Shown here in pieces: positions 1 to 9,381 of a DNA stretch of 64,000 nucleotides (its first letter is position 1; each line of letters opens with the position of its first letter). A model generated the notes under the pieces. It did no database searches and had not been told where the DNA came from. It saw only the letters and a program-made list of their open reading frames with translations. This stretch comes from CAINVV01 sp964506325 (GTDB taxonomy: Bacteria > Bacteroidota > Bacteroidia > Bacteroidales > Prolixibacteraceae): assembly GCA_964506325.1 (NCBI GenBank), contig CAZDLO010000003.1, positions 1-64,000 on the forward strand, in the 5' to 3' direction. The position numbers and the translations under genes were made by a program.

Positions 1-484
1 CAGGTATTTTCCCCTTGAACTGGTCTGCACTCTTCCTGTCTTTAAGAAAATTGTCCACGGCATCGGTAATGTCCACACTCCACTCGTCGTAACCTCCAAT
101 ATGGCTGCCAACCCGGGTGGTAAAGACATAAACCTCAGTTTTTTGTCCGGCACCCTCGAAATGGAGGAGAGTACGGCCCCCGGGATAAGGATTTCTGATG
201 GCAACCTGGCCGGTGTACCATCCCGGACCCTGGTAATAGTTCACATCAGGATCAACAGCATCGGCCGCGTTGAAGCAATGTGGCAGGGTAACATTTTCCC
301 AAAGAGGAACACTTTCCGGATTCCCTTCCTTTACGGGCCTTACAGCTTCCCAGATACCTCCCAGGTCACTTTTCAGGAATTTCCAGTTGTCGTTGAGCCT
401 GATGCTTTTAGTGGTTTCAGCCTGCGGTTTTCCGGTGAGAGTCAATCCCGCCAGTACCAGGACTAATAAGATAGACCTTCTCAT
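1..484 (-). CDS. Glycoside hydrolase family 2 enzyme, N-terminal part (cut by window edge)
   Basis: Only the first 161 residues are present; the gene continues beyond base 1. Residues 1-22 look like a signal peptide (MRRSILLVLVLAGLTLTG). The rest reads as the GH2 sugar-binding beta-sandwich: LNDNWKF at 30-36, LPHCFN at 67-72, GPGWY at 86-90, LHFEGAG at 107-113 and VGSHIGGY..WSVDIT at 125-140. GH2 enzymes are exo-acting beta-galactosidases, beta-glucuronidases or beta-mannosidases, usually periplasmic in PULs. The catalytic barrel lies outside the window, so the substrate cannot be read. The start ATG (484-482) overlaps the TGA of the upstream sulfatase (483-481) in an ATGA junction, which implies translational coupling. 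It is the last gene visible in the sulfatase operon. Confidence 0.85.
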   Translation of the reverse strand, partial: MRRSILLVLVLAGLTLTGKPQAETTKSIRLNDNWKFLKSDLGGIWEAVRPVKEGNPESVPLWENVTLPHCFNAADAVDPDVNYYQGPGWYTGQVAIRNPYPGGRTLLHFEGAGQKTEVYVFTTRVGSHIGGYDEWSVDITDAVDNFLKDRKSADQFKGKIP

Positions 485-1839
485 TTTACAGGCTTATTTT
501 TTTTCTTGTTGGCATGCCGTCCGGTTCCGTCCCCGGTATCCCGGATTCCACCAGCCGGATTTAGGCGGTCAAGCTCTGCCTGGAGTGATTTTCTTGCTGA
601 AATGGCATTTGGATCTTTCGAATCTGCAGCCACTGGTATCTCTTCAAACGGTGCTTTGCTCATATCGAACAATTCAGCGGACTGGGTGAGTTTCCAGCCT
701 GAATTTCGAACATACCAGTTATTGGCAAGTTGCACGAATATTGAGGTGCGGGGTGTCCCTTTTTTGCCGTGGAGCTGCGCATTGAAACTCTGGCCATCCA
801 GTATCTTGTCCGCAGGGAGATTTACTCCTGCAATTTCTGCAAATGTGGGAACGAAATCGGTGGCACTGATCAGGTCATTTGATACTTTGCCTTTGGGTGT
901 TACGCCCGGCCAATAAACAATCATAGGTTCAAGACTACCGCCTTCAAGCATAGAGCCTTTCTGTCCGATCAGTCTTCTTCCACCGATTGTTGCCCTGTCG
1001 GCACGTCCTCCGGCGGTGCCATTGTCGCCAAAGAAAACAAGAATTGTGTTGTCACTCAGTTTGAGTCGCTCTAATTCTGTAATCAGCTGTCCGACAAGTT
1101 TATCCATATATGCTACGTTCTCGGCATAAATATCTTTGCTTCCAGCTTTAGTGTCAGGGGTTGGTAATATCTCAGTGTGAACATGAGACAACGAATAATA
1201 GACATAAAACGGATCCTTCTGGTGCTGTTTCATGAAGTTGACAAGGTGCCTGTGCATAACATCGGGCATATATTCCTTGTCAAGTAATTTCTTTTCAGTT
1301 CCGTTTACAAGATATGTTTTTCCTTTATCCTGGGTATTCCAGTAAATACCGCTCCCCTGGAACTTGAGATAATCATCGAATCCAAATTCAGAAGGATTTA
1401 GCGGCAGCTGACCCCATTTGCCGATTGAGGTGGAAACATAACCGGCCTTTTTCAGGTAAGAAGGCATCATGGTCTCAACGGCAGGCTTCATTAACCCGGT
1501 TGCATCCTGGTTTGTTGCCCCGTTGCGGAACAAATGCCGTCCGGTAAGAATGGTTGCCCTTGAAGGACCACACAAAGGTGCCGTGTATGCATTGGTGAAA
1601 CGCATTCCCATACTTGCCAGCCTGTCAATATTTGGTGTCTTGTAATTATCAGCGCCATAGCATCCTACATCACCAATGCCAAGGTCATCAGCCAGAATGA
1701 AAATAATGTTGGGTTTTGTCGGATTTTTGCCCGTGGCATTTTGATTACCTGTTGCCTGAACCTGGTCGGCCCCCGCAAGGAATCCCATGGTAACTAATCC
1801 TACAGTGCGAATGAGTTTAATGTTTTTCATGTATGTCAT
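481..1839 (-). CDS. Family S1 sulfatase (CGPSR type)
   Basis: This is a secreted sulfatase of 452 residues that should remove sulfate esters from glycan fragments. A signal peptide covers about residues 1-29. The metal-binding start of the alkaline-phosphatase fold is visible as ILADDLG (48-54). The formylglycine site is C90-G-P-S-R followed by ATILTGR, the full S1 consensus. A second metal/active-site segment reads VFFGDNG near the middle. The C-terminal tail is lysine-rich (KKKNKPVK). An alternative start is the second Met at base 1830. It lies 57 bp after the preceding sulfatase and overlaps the GH2 gene by 4 bp, so it belongs to a sulfatase-rich operon. The sulfated sugar and linkage position cannot be read from sequence alone. 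Confidence 0.93.
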   Translation of the reverse strand: MTYMKNIKLIRTVGLVTMGFLAGADQVQATGNQNATGKNPTKPNIIFILADDLGIGDVGCYGADNYKTPNIDRLASMGMRFTNAYTAPLCGPSRATILTGRHLFRNGATNQDATGLMKPAVETMMPSYLKKAGYVSTSIGKWGQLPLNPSEFGFDDYLKFQGSGIYWNTQDKGKTYLVNGTEKKLLDKEYMPDVMHRHLVNFMKQHQKDPFYVYYSLSHVHTEILPTPDTKAGSKDIYAENVAYMDKLVGQLITELERLKLSDNTILVFFGDNGTAGGRADRATIGGRRLIGQKGSMLEGGSLEPMIVYWPGVTPKGKVSNDLISATDFVPTFAEIAGVNLPADKILDGQSFNAQLHGKKGTPRTSIFVQLANNWYVRNSGWKLTQSAELFDMSKAPFEEIPVAADSKDPNAISARKSLQAELDRLNPAGGIRDTGDGTGRHANKKKNKPVK

Positions 1840-1896
1840 AATTTGTCAATATGTTAATGTTTTCCGTTCACAGATTATCAATTTTTTGGAATCATT

Positions 1897-3618
1897 CTAT
1901 TTTTTCCAGGGCCAGGGCTTTGCCATGGTGCGCAATGCCTCAGTCTCCCATTTTGCACCCATTGCCTTCAGTTTTTCCGGGAATTTTAAAGCAAGGTCCA
2001 TGGTTTCTGACGGATCCTGCTCCAGGTTGTATAACTCCCATTTGTTCTCGTCTTCAGGGGTAAATTTCATCCCGGCTTTGACACGTGCCACCAATTTCCA
2101 GTCCCCTTCACGCAAAGCCCTGTTGCCCTGATGTTCCCAGAAAAGAAAGTCACGTTCTATCTTTTTGTTCGAAAAGGCAGGTACCAGGCTCTTACCCTCA
2201 TAAGGAATAATAGTTCTGCTTTTATATTCATTAGGATAGGAAATTCCGGCTACTTCCAGGCAGGTGGGCATGATATCGATGAGGTGGGAGAGCTGGGTGT
2301 TCAAAACTCCCTTGTTTTTAATGCCGGAAGGCCAGTATACAATGAGCGGGGAGGCAATACCGCCTTCATGAACAACCTGCTTGTACAGGCGGAATGGGGT
2401 GTTGCTCACGTTGGCCCACTCTTCTCCGTATGCCATCCAGGTATCGGCATCCCCGGCCATGACACCCTTTCCACCCCTTACAAACCTGCCGTCGCGGGTG
2501 TAGGTAGGCTTTTTATTTAGGTTAATGGAGTCGTAGGAGGCAGGCTTCAGTATTTTCTGTTCATCTGTGAGCGGCATGGCAGGCTTGTCTGATCCTTGCG
2601 GTTCAGCACATCCGCCATTGTCCTGCATGTAGAATACGACAGTATTTTCAAGTTCTCCCTTCTCTTCCAGTGCACCGATGATTCGTCCGATTCCCCGGTC
2701 CATCACATCAATCATGGCGGCATAAACTTCCATCCTTCTTAACTGCCATTCTTTCATCGGCTCTTTTTCCCATTCGGGAATGGTGACAGTGCGCTCGGAT
2801 AAAACACATTTATCGCTGATAATTCCAAGTTTTTTAAGTTTGTTGAAGCGTTGCACACGAAGCGCATCCCATCCAGCATCAAATTTCCCCTTGTATTTGC
2901 GAATCTCTTTTTCGGGCGCATGCAGGGGCCAGTGGGCTGCAGTGTAGGCCACGTAGAAAAAGAATGGCTTATCTTTGGGATGCTGCCGGATAAATTTAAC
3001 AGTGGTGTCGCTGATGGCATCCGTGTAATAGAAATTTTTACCCGGCGGGACAAAAGTATTGTTACTGACCAGCGTACCGGGATCGTAATAATTGGCAGAT
3101 CCGTTCAGGTTGCCAAAATACCTGTCGAAGCCCCTCTGGCAGGGCCAGTTGCTGTGATCACCATTGACGGTCATATCTTTTGCAAGGTGCCACTTGCCTG
3201 TCATATAGGTGGAATAACCCGCTTTTTGGAACAGTTCGGCCATGGTCACAACATTCTTGCTCAGGTCATTGTGGTATCCCGGTTCAGGATAATTGTTGGA
3301 CGACAAGTGGCCCATTTCAGCCTGGTGCGGGTAAACCCCTGTCAGGAGGGAAGCACGGCTGGGGCTGCACCTTGCAGTATTGTAGAACCGGGTGAATCGT
3401 ATCCCGTTGTATGCCAGTTTATCAATATTTGGGGTATTGATTTCAGACCCGAAGCAGCCAATATCCGAATAGCCAATATCGTCGCTCAGAATAACAAGGA
3501 CGTTTGGTTTTTTTGCGGGTTTGACCTGGCCTTCAAGGTTCAGTGAGCCCAAACATAAACCTGCAACTGACAGGCATAGATAACCTGTGGTGCCTCTTGA
3601 TATTTGTTTGATAGTCAT
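1897..3618 (-). CDS. Family S1 arylsulfatase-type sulfatase (CSPSR type)
   Basis: The protein has 573 residues with an N-terminal signal sequence (about 1-30). SDDIGYSDIGCFG at 45-57 gives the metal-binding aspartates, and the formylglycine site is C84-S-P-S-R-ASLLTG, a canonical motif. YMTGKWHL is the usual S1 lysine/histidine segment, and YMQDNGG provides the second metal-binding Asp-Asn. Its length and layout resemble the AtsA-like arylsulfatase branch rather than the shorter iduronate-sulfatase-like paralogues in the same operon. It is downstream of the alginate-lyase-fold gene by 21 bp. The probable role is exo- or endo-desulfation in the periplasm before lyase or hydrolase attack. The exact target is not determined. 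Confidence 0.93.
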   Translation of the reverse strand: MTIKQISRGTTGYLCLSVAGLCLGSLNLEGQVKPAKKPNVLVILSDDIGYSDIGCFGSEINTPNIDKLAYNGIRFTRFYNTARCSPSRASLLTGVYPHQAEMGHLSSNNYPEPGYHNDLSKNVVTMAELFQKAGYSTYMTGKWHLAKDMTVNGDHSNWPCQRGFDRYFGNLNGSANYYDPGTLVSNNTFVPPGKNFYYTDAISDTTVKFIRQHPKDKPFFFYVAYTAAHWPLHAPEKEIRKYKGKFDAGWDALRVQRFNKLKKLGIISDKCVLSERTVTIPEWEKEPMKEWQLRRMEVYAAMIDVMDRGIGRIIGALEEKGELENTVVFYMQDNGGCAEPQGSDKPAMPLTDEQKILKPASYDSINLNKKPTYTRDGRFVRGGKGVMAGDADTWMAYGEEWANVSNTPFRLYKQVVHEGGIASPLIVYWPSGIKNKGVLNTQLSHLIDIMPTCLEVAGISYPNEYKSRTIIPYEGKSLVPAFSNKKIERDFLFWEHQGNRALREGDWKLVARVKAGMKFTPEDENKWELYNLEQDPSETMDLALKFPEKLKAMGAKWETEALRTMAKPWPWKK

Positions 3619-3639
3619 GGTTTTGAAAGTATATTTTAA

Positions 3640-4875
3640 TTATTTGTTGTTGTTTTTTGCCACCCAGATCAGCGGATTTTTCAAGGACTGGGAGATACGG
3701 CTTTCATCACGGCTGTTCTTCTCCGCCAGAAATTTCCATAACTTAAACCATTCTATGTCATTACCTGCCAGTGCAGCAAGCAGCATAAATTGCCTTGCAT
3801 CAGGCTGCTCGTCAAAGTGATTCACATCTTTTCCTCCCTGCCATTTCGTTTTGTCCTTCAAAAAAGGGAGCATGTAATTCAATCCTTTCCACAGTCCGCG
3901 CCCATCCCGGAGCTGGTAGTTCCAAACATCCAGTGTCTTGTCTGAGAGGATCCATGTGAGAGAGGCAGTAGCATCGAGGTTGAAAAGGGTATAGGAGTAA
4001 GGCTTTGTCCTTGCCAGTTCCTCGGGATAGCTTCCGTTGGAAGCCATCTGTCCGGGCAATAATATCTTCATGTAACGGTCACGGCACAACTGCAGGGTTT
4101 TTTCATCGCCTGTCAAGCGTGCATAGGAAGCTATTTGCGCATGCCACCAGGTACCATGGTTGTTTTTTGCATTCATCTCATCGATACCATAAGGATGGGT
4201 GGTAAGCCATGAAATAAACTGTCTGAACCATTGCTTTACATTTTCTATGTCCTTTTTGGAGACAGACGAGGATTTTTCAAGTAATACTACGGATTGTGCC
4301 ACATCCATTAAAGGAACCGCATCAATTATGCCGATTCCGCGCCCGGTATTAACTCCCCGGATTGCCTGAGCATACAGCATGTTTGGGTTCATCATGGTAG
4401 CGGTATCCACCAGCCATGCCTTTATTTGTTTCATTGCTGCCAGGGCATATTTTTCGTCCCCGGTAATGAGCCATGCCGAGGTGTGGGTCCCTGCGATCCA
4501 GGAGAAAATCCGGAGGTCATTGTCATGGTCATTAAAGCGTCCCGGGAATCTCAAACCATCGTGCCTGATAAACGGGCCATCCGGATTGGCAGGGTCCGGC
4601 CACCAGTAAGGACCTTCGGAGTAAAAATCATGTTTCCCCCCCATGCTTCTCGGAGAGGATGCGGATGTAACCGTACGGGGCTCTTCAGTCAGAAATTTGT
4701 CTGCTCTTTTTAAAATCTTGTCTTTCTCAATTGCAATTACTTGCCGGACAATGGAATCCCTGAATGTATCTCTTCCGGAATCAGTGACTTTTACCGTTCT
4801 CTGTGCATAGTTTAGCCCGGGAAAAGACAGCATGGTCAATAGCGTGAGCAATTTGATAAACATTATCCTGGTCAT
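3640..4875 (-). CDS. Secreted alginate-lyase-fold polysaccharide lyase (PF05426-like)
   Basis: The protein matches the (alpha/alpha) toroid 'alginate lyase' family that includes PL5 and PL38, members of which cleave alginate or glucuronan by beta-elimination. Visible hallmarks are YWWPDP, LITGDEKYA, the catalytic-type segment NNHGTWWH, and TKPYSYTLFNLDA, which supplies the conserved Tyr. A signal peptide precedes ...LNYAQ. The longest frame begins with GTG at 4893. I choose ATG 4875 because it gives a clean signal peptide; ATG 4863 is also possible. It starts just after the stop of the upstream sulfatase (4897), so re-initiation or coupling is likely. The substrate is presumably a uronate polymer desulfated by the neighbours; whether it prefers glucuronate or mannuronate is unknown. 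Confidence 0.8.
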   Translation of the reverse strand: MTRIMFIKLLTLLTMLSFPGLNYAQRTVKVTDSGRDTFRDSIVRQVIAIEKDKILKRADKFLTEEPRTVTSASSPRSMGGKHDFYSEGPYWWPDPANPDGPFIRHDGLRFPGRFNDHDNDLRIFSWIAGTHTSAWLITGDEKYALAAMKQIKAWLVDTATMMNPNMLYAQAIRGVNTGRGIGIIDAVPLMDVAQSVVLLEKSSSVSKKDIENVKQWFRQFISWLTTHPYGIDEMNAKNNHGTWWHAQIASYARLTGDEKTLQLCRDRYMKILLPGQMASNGSYPEELARTKPYSYTLFNLDATASLTWILSDKTLDVWNYQLRDGRGLWKGLNYMLPFLKDKTKWQGGKDVNHFDEQPDARQFMLLAALAGNDIEWFKLWKFLAEKNSRDESRISQSLKNPLIWVAKNNNK

Positions 4876-4896
4876 ATAATTTTGGTAATTCACTGC

Positions 4897-6537
4897 TTAT
4901 TGTCTTTTGCTGACATTTTTTGCCTGCGAATTCAGAAATACCGTCATTTTGTTGTTAAGATCCCTGGTGACAGAATCATATTTTTTATCATCGACAACAT
5001 TAACTGTCTCATTGGGATCTTTCTCATAATCATATAGTTCACTGGCAACCACCAATTCTTTTTTGAATGGCTGGGTACTTCTGAAGGTATCTTTGGCCCA
5101 AATGGTGTACCTGTATTGTCTTGTGCGGATCGAATAACCCATAAACTCGCCGTCAGACCATCCCAGCCTGGCATTTTCTATTTTATTGGCCGGACGCGGG
5201 TACTGGCTGACTGAAAATTCCTTGACTGACGCTTCCGGATCCGTCATCAGTGGTACAAGGCTGGTACCATCTAGGTGTCCAGGGATTTTTATTCCAGTCA
5301 AATCACACAATGTAGGGAAAATATCAACAAATTCTGAAGGTGACTTTGTCTTTGAAGGCTTGATTCCTGGGGCAGAAATCAGCAGAGGGGCATGGGTCGC
5401 CTGTTCGAAATTGGTGTGTTTGCACCAGAGGTTATGGTCGCCCAGGTGCCAGCCGTGATCACCCCACAGCACAATGATAGTGTTTTGAGAAAGTCCCAGT
5501 GAATCTATTGCATCCAGGAGAATTCCCACCTGGGCATCAGTATAGGAGGTGGCAGCATAATAACCATGAATCAGCTCTTTTTGCTTGTTAACCGGCAGAT
5601 CCATACCGACCTTCTGGTCTGAGAAAGAGGCGATTGGCGGAATATCCGTGTAAGCCAGAAGTTCAGCTGCCGTGTGATAGCCGATTTCCGGACCGTTTTT
5701 TGCTTTTTGCTGAAAGGGTGCCAGGGGCATCTCGTCCCTTTTGTAGAGGTCCCAGTACTTTTTCGGGGCAACAAACGGAAGGTGAGGCTTGCTGAATCCT
5801 ACCGCAAAGAAAAATGGTTTATCTTCTTTGGAAAGGTTAGTCAGGATCTCTTTGGCATACAGCGCATTAGATCCATCGTTGTAAGCATTGTCAGGAACGT
5901 CGGCACATTCCACGGATGGTTTGACAAATTTAGCCACAAAGTCATTCAGCTCTTTACCTTTCAAACCCTTTGCTTCTCCCTCGGCCGTGTACCTGATAAA
6001 CTGTGCCTTTGTCACAGGGTCCTGGTATTGACCTTCCGGCCTTCCTGTTTTTTTGGAAATATAACTATCAGATTTCTTGTAGTAAGGCACACTCCAGGAT
6101 GGCCGGTCCAAATCCTCATCCACACAACGGGGGTCATAAATTTTACCGATTCCCTGGGTTGAATACCCCTGGCTGATAAGATACTGAGGCAGGCTGAGAA
6201 TACCGGGATTCACATTGCGCATTTTGGTTTTAAGGTCCCAGACTTTTGTATTATCGGGTCGCATTCCGGTCATTAAACTGGCACGCGTCGGACCGCAAAC
6301 TGCCTGCTGGCAATAGTTCCCCATGAAAATGGTCCCTCTTTTGGCCAGCCTGTCGATATTAGGGGTTTTGATAATTTTATCTCCGTAGCAGCCCAGGATT
6401 GGTTTTAAGTCATCAACAGCGATGAACAGGATGTTGGGTCTGTTAGTCGGAGCATGACTTGTTTGTGCAATAGAAGGCAATGTTGCCAAGCCGGTCATCA
6501 AAAGATGCAATCCGGTTATTTTGGCTGATTTTTTCAT
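4897..6537 (-). CDS. Family S1 sulfatase, iduronate-2-sulfatase-like (CGPTR type)
   Basis: A secreted sulfatase of 546 residues, with signal peptide about 1-25 and metal site AVDDLKP (40-46). The formylglycine site is C81-G-P-T-R-ASLMTG, followed by MRPDNTKVWDL as in iduronate-2-sulfatase-like enzymes (xRPDTTxxxD). KPHLPFVAPKKYWDLY and LWGDHGWHLGDHNLWCKHTNFE are also characteristic of that branch. The motif has Thr in place of Ser at the fourth position, which is tolerated in known sulfatases. It is closely similar to the gene at 7555-9144, probably a paralogue. Iduronate or glucuronate 2-O-sulfate is a plausible target by family resemblance, but the exact sugar is not proven. Confidence 0.92.
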   Translation of the reverse strand: MKKSAKITGLHLLMTGLATLPSIAQTSHAPTNRPNILFIAVDDLKPILGCYGDKIIKTPNIDRLAKRGTIFMGNYCQQAVCGPTRASLMTGMRPDNTKVWDLKTKMRNVNPGILSLPQYLISQGYSTQGIGKIYDPRCVDEDLDRPSWSVPYYKKSDSYISKKTGRPEGQYQDPVTKAQFIRYTAEGEAKGLKGKELNDFVAKFVKPSVECADVPDNAYNDGSNALYAKEILTNLSKEDKPFFFAVGFSKPHLPFVAPKKYWDLYKRDEMPLAPFQQKAKNGPEIGYHTAAELLAYTDIPPIASFSDQKVGMDLPVNKQKELIHGYYAATSYTDAQVGILLDAIDSLGLSQNTIIVLWGDHGWHLGDHNLWCKHTNFEQATHAPLLISAPGIKPSKTKSPSEFVDIFPTLCDLTGIKIPGHLDGTSLVPLMTDPEASVKEFSVSQYPRPANKIENARLGWSDGEFMGYSIRTRQYRYTIWAKDTFRSTQPFKKELVVASELYDYEKDPNETVNVVDDKKYDSVTRDLNNKMTVFLNSQAKNVSKRQ

Positions 6538-6719
6538 TTGTTTATATTTTGTCTTTTAACGGCCCAATGGAATCGAGGATCAGCAAAGCCATACCCACAT
6601 ATTCATTCTCGGATGGTTTGAAATTTGTTAATGGGTATTTCATGCTTTATAACTTTGTTTTTTAAATGTCAAATGGTTTTGTCATGATATTATTTTCATC
6701 CCGGGAGATGATTTTAAAA

Positions 6720-7442
6720 TCATGCCAATTTTTTGCTGGATACCTGTTTTTTTTGAATCATCCGGTTGACTGCAATCCCTTTTGCTGCAACCGGCACTTT
6801 AAACTCTATGACAATATTGAACAAGGGCGTATCCTTGCTTAGATTTTTAACAACATGCACCACCGGCTCTGCAAATCTGACTGTGTTGGGAACCTGTATG
6901 CCACCTCCGGGCGATCCGTTAGGTTTGGTACGAGGGTCAGTGAGCTGGACGTTATTGAGCCTGACCACCACCCGTTGGGCGTGGCTATGAAGTTCCCGTG
7001 TGTCGCCAGGAGCCAGCCTTTCTTCAAATACCCTGAATTGTTCATCCTCGTAAATGACTGTATTCTTGAGAGGCTCTACCCAATGGTCCGGACCTTTTAC
7101 AACAGGATGATCCGTTTTGATGGCTATCTCAAAATAGTCACCGGATAACGGCTGATATGCTTCCCTGGCAGAGAATACGGTTACCATGCCCCTTTGAAGA
7201 GTCAGGTTCCCTTTGGCACCTGTGATTTTTGTTTCTGACATAGCGACAATCAGTCGGGTCCCGTACCCCGGTGTATTTGCAGAAGAAAAGGCGGACGAAT
7301 TTCGCAGGACTTTAACATATTCGTTGTCAATTTCCACTGAATCAGTTTTTCCTTTTTCCAGATTTGCCTTTGGCAGATTCAGGGAAAACGGGAAATCAAA
7401 AACGGATATGAAAGCTACCAATGTAAGGAATAATATTCTCAC
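6720..7442 (-). CDS. Exported two-lobed cupin-like protein
   Basis: A protein of 240 residues with a hydrophobic N-terminus typical of a signal peptide. Two similar beta-rich halves are visible: one beginning VEIDNEYVKVLRN and one beginning VIYEDEQFRVFEERLAPGDTRE. The second contains ELHSHAQR, a His-x-His pair of the kind that binds metal in cupins; the first half lacks an obvious His cluster. The gene starts with GTG (7442-7440), since an in-frame TAA lies shortly upstream and no ATG precedes the signal sequence. It sits between two iduronate-sulfatase-like genes. Its function is unknown; a periplasmic sugar-binding or isomerase-like role is only a guess. Confidence 0.6.
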   Translation of the reverse strand: MRILFLTLVAFISVFDFPFSLNLPKANLEKGKTDSVEIDNEYVKVLRNSSAFSSANTPGYGTRLIVAMSETKITGAKGNLTLQRGMVTVFSAREAYQPLSGDYFEIAIKTDHPVVKGPDHWVEPLKNTVIYEDEQFRVFEERLAPGDTRELHSHAQRVVVRLNNVQLTDPRTKPNGSPGGGIQVPNTVRFAEPVVHVVKNLSKDTPLFNIVIEFKVPVAAKGIAVNRMIQKKQVSSKKLA

Positions 7443-7487
7443 CTGTTTCTGTGAATTAATAGGTTAACGTAAAAATCTGCAGCCAGG

Positions 7488-7520
7488 GATAGTAATGCCC
7501 TGCCACAGGGCATTACTATC
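7488..7520. terminator. Perfect 15-bp inverted repeat between sulfatase and cupin genes
   Basis: Bases 7488-7502 and 7506-7520 are perfect reverse complements separated by only CCA. The hairpin lies in the 112-bp gap after the sulfatase stop (7555) and before the cupin start (7442). In the minus direction a run of five T follows about 10-15 bases after the stem, so it is not a textbook intrinsic terminator. It could be an attenuator or an mRNA-stabilising hairpin that sets expression of the distal operon genes. Confidence 0.5.
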
Positions 7521-7554
7521 ACCTTTAAACCTGGTATTTGCAAAAGTGCTGTAT

Positions 7555-9144
7555 CTATTTTTCAATTCTAACCTTGATCTTCTTTGCTTTTTTTGTTCCT
7601 GCTCCTACCTCGACAGGAGTTTGAAAATCAGCAATTTCTCCATAAACAGCACAGCTCGTATTTTCTTTCTGCATAGTTTCAACAAACAGTTTTTCCATAC
7701 TTTGCTGTTCGTTCCTGTATTCGGGCTTATCAACAATACTTACAGTCTCCTGCGGGTCTTTTTCATAATCGTACATTTCACGGGCCATGACATATTTCTT
7801 GTCGTACGGCATATTTGTTCTGTAGCTGTCCTTCATCCATTCAGTATAACGGAATCGACCGGTGCGGATACTATAACCCATTACCTTGGCATTTTCACGG
7901 GGATACTGGCTGAAAGCATATTCCCGAACTGACGAATCCGGATTTTTGATGGCCGGAACAAGGCTGATTCCATCAAGATGCTTCGGAACCGGTACATTTA
8001 TCAGCTCGCACAGTGTCGGATATATATCGGTGAATTCACACAAGGTGACGGGCCTGATCCCAGGCTTTGAGCCTGGAACACTCATCATGAGCAATGTATG
8101 GGTAGCCTGTTCAAAATTGGTGTGTTTGTTCCACAGTCCGTGGTCTCCCAGGTGCCAGCCGTGGTCGCCCCATAAAACAATGATTGTGTTTTCCCTTATT
8201 TTCAGCCGGTCAAGCTCTTTTAGCAGCTTCATTATCTGGGCATCGGTGTAGGACATGGCGGCATAGTAACCATGCAGGAGTTCCTTTTGTTTGTCGACTG
8301 GCAGATGATCAAGTTCTTTCTCAGAGTAGCTGTCAAACTGCGGAATGTCCGTGTAGCTTTTCAGTTCTCCTGATACATGGTAAGCAATGTCAGGACTGTT
8401 GAGTGCCTTTTTCTGAAATGGCGCTACCTGGAAATCATTTCTGTTGTACAGGTCCCAGTATTTTTTTGGTGATACAAAAGGAAGATGTGGTTTCAGGAAT
8501 CCTACTGCAAGAAAAAATGGTTTATCACCTTTACTCAGGCTGTCCATCAGGTGCATGGCAACACCTGTCATTTTCCCGTCGTGGTAAGTATCATCCGGCA
8601 CATCAGCGCATTCGGTAGCCTTTCCTTTGCCCCTTTCATTGGTGGCATCAGACAGTACATAGGTCTTGCATTTCGGATCGCGGTAGGGGACACTCCATGA
8701 GGGTGCGTCGTGACCCGGTCCGGCACTGCCACTATGGAATATCTTTCCTGTAGCTGCAGTCTCATAGCCCATAGATTTGAAATATTGAGGCATTGTAACA
8801 ACATTCGGGTTTACCTGCCTGAAATCTGTCACAAGATCCCATATCCTGGTTTTGTCCGGATGCATTCCAATCATAAGACTTGCCCTGGTAGCTGCACAAA
8901 TAGCCTGCTGACAGTAACTTCTCTGAAAAACGATTCCTTCTTTGCCAAGCCGTTCCATCCCGGGCGTTTTTGCCAATTTGTCGCCGTAAGGTCCTGCAAC
9001 AGGTTTGAGATCATCTACTGCAATAAAAAGGATATTTGGTCTTGCAGCCTTATCCTTCGGGTTGCCGGCAAAAACAGGGATTGAAGCGAGGCCTATCAAT
9101 GCCAGGCTCAGGTTCATTTTGGGACTATAAAATTTTCTTAACAT
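7555..9144 (-). CDS. Family S1 sulfatase paralogue with atypical maturation motif (CAATR)
   Basis: The protein of 529 residues has the iduronate-sulfatase-like layout: signal peptide 1-26, AVDDLKP metal site (42-48), KPHLPFVSPKKYWDLY, and LWGDHGWHLGDHGLWNKHTNFE. The formylglycine region reads C83-A-A-T-R-ASLMIG, so Ala replaces the Pro of CxPxR and Ile replaces Thr in the following LxTG. The paralogue at 4897-6537 has CGPTR-ASLMTG in the same place. CxAxR sites are known in substrates of the radical-SAM enzyme anSME, while aerobic FGE prefers Pro. The enzyme may therefore depend on anSME or be less efficiently matured. No maturase gene is in the window. A 237-bp gap separates it from the lipoprotein gene upstream, with only a weak hairpin (9365-9379) near that gene's stop. 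Confidence 0.9.
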   Translation of the reverse strand: MLRKFYSPKMNLSLALIGLASIPVFAGNPKDKAARPNILFIAVDDLKPVAGPYGDKLAKTPGMERLGKEGIVFQRSYCQQAICAATRASLMIGMHPDKTRIWDLVTDFRQVNPNVVTMPQYFKSMGYETAATGKIFHSGSAGPGHDAPSWSVPYRDPKCKTYVLSDATNERGKGKATECADVPDDTYHDGKMTGVAMHLMDSLSKGDKPFFLAVGFLKPHLPFVSPKKYWDLYNRNDFQVAPFQKKALNSPDIAYHVSGELKSYTDIPQFDSYSEKELDHLPVDKQKELLHGYYAAMSYTDAQIMKLLKELDRLKIRENTIIVLWGDHGWHLGDHGLWNKHTNFEQATHTLLMMSVPGSKPGIRPVTLCEFTDIYPTLCELINVPVPKHLDGISLVPAIKNPDSSVREYAFSQYPRENAKVMGYSIRTGRFRYTEWMKDSYRTNMPYDKKYVMAREMYDYEKDPQETVSIVDKPEYRNEQQSMEKLFVETMQKENTSCAVYGEIADFQTPVEVGAGTKKAKKIKVRIEK

Positions 9145-9381
9145 AAAAAGATGGTTGTTAACTGAGATACAATTTATAAAATTTTTTATCAGGCTTTTGG
9201 GTCGTCAAAAAAATGTCGTAAATATCTTTTTGAAGTAAGTCTTCCTGGTGTTCTGTCTTGTATTGAGCCTGTAAATCTATTTATCACAAGGCTTTTCCGT
9301 GTGATTTTGATGTTTTACAGGGAGCTGTCTTTAACAGTATTTTTGCTTTAGCGCAGGATTTATACCCGGGAAACGGGTGAA

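Noticed and set aside
2851..3546. Plus-strand open frame of 231 codons opposite the sulfatase at 1897-3618
   Set aside because: It is the complement of a well-supported sulfatase gene with the FGly motif; the translated text has no domain pattern.
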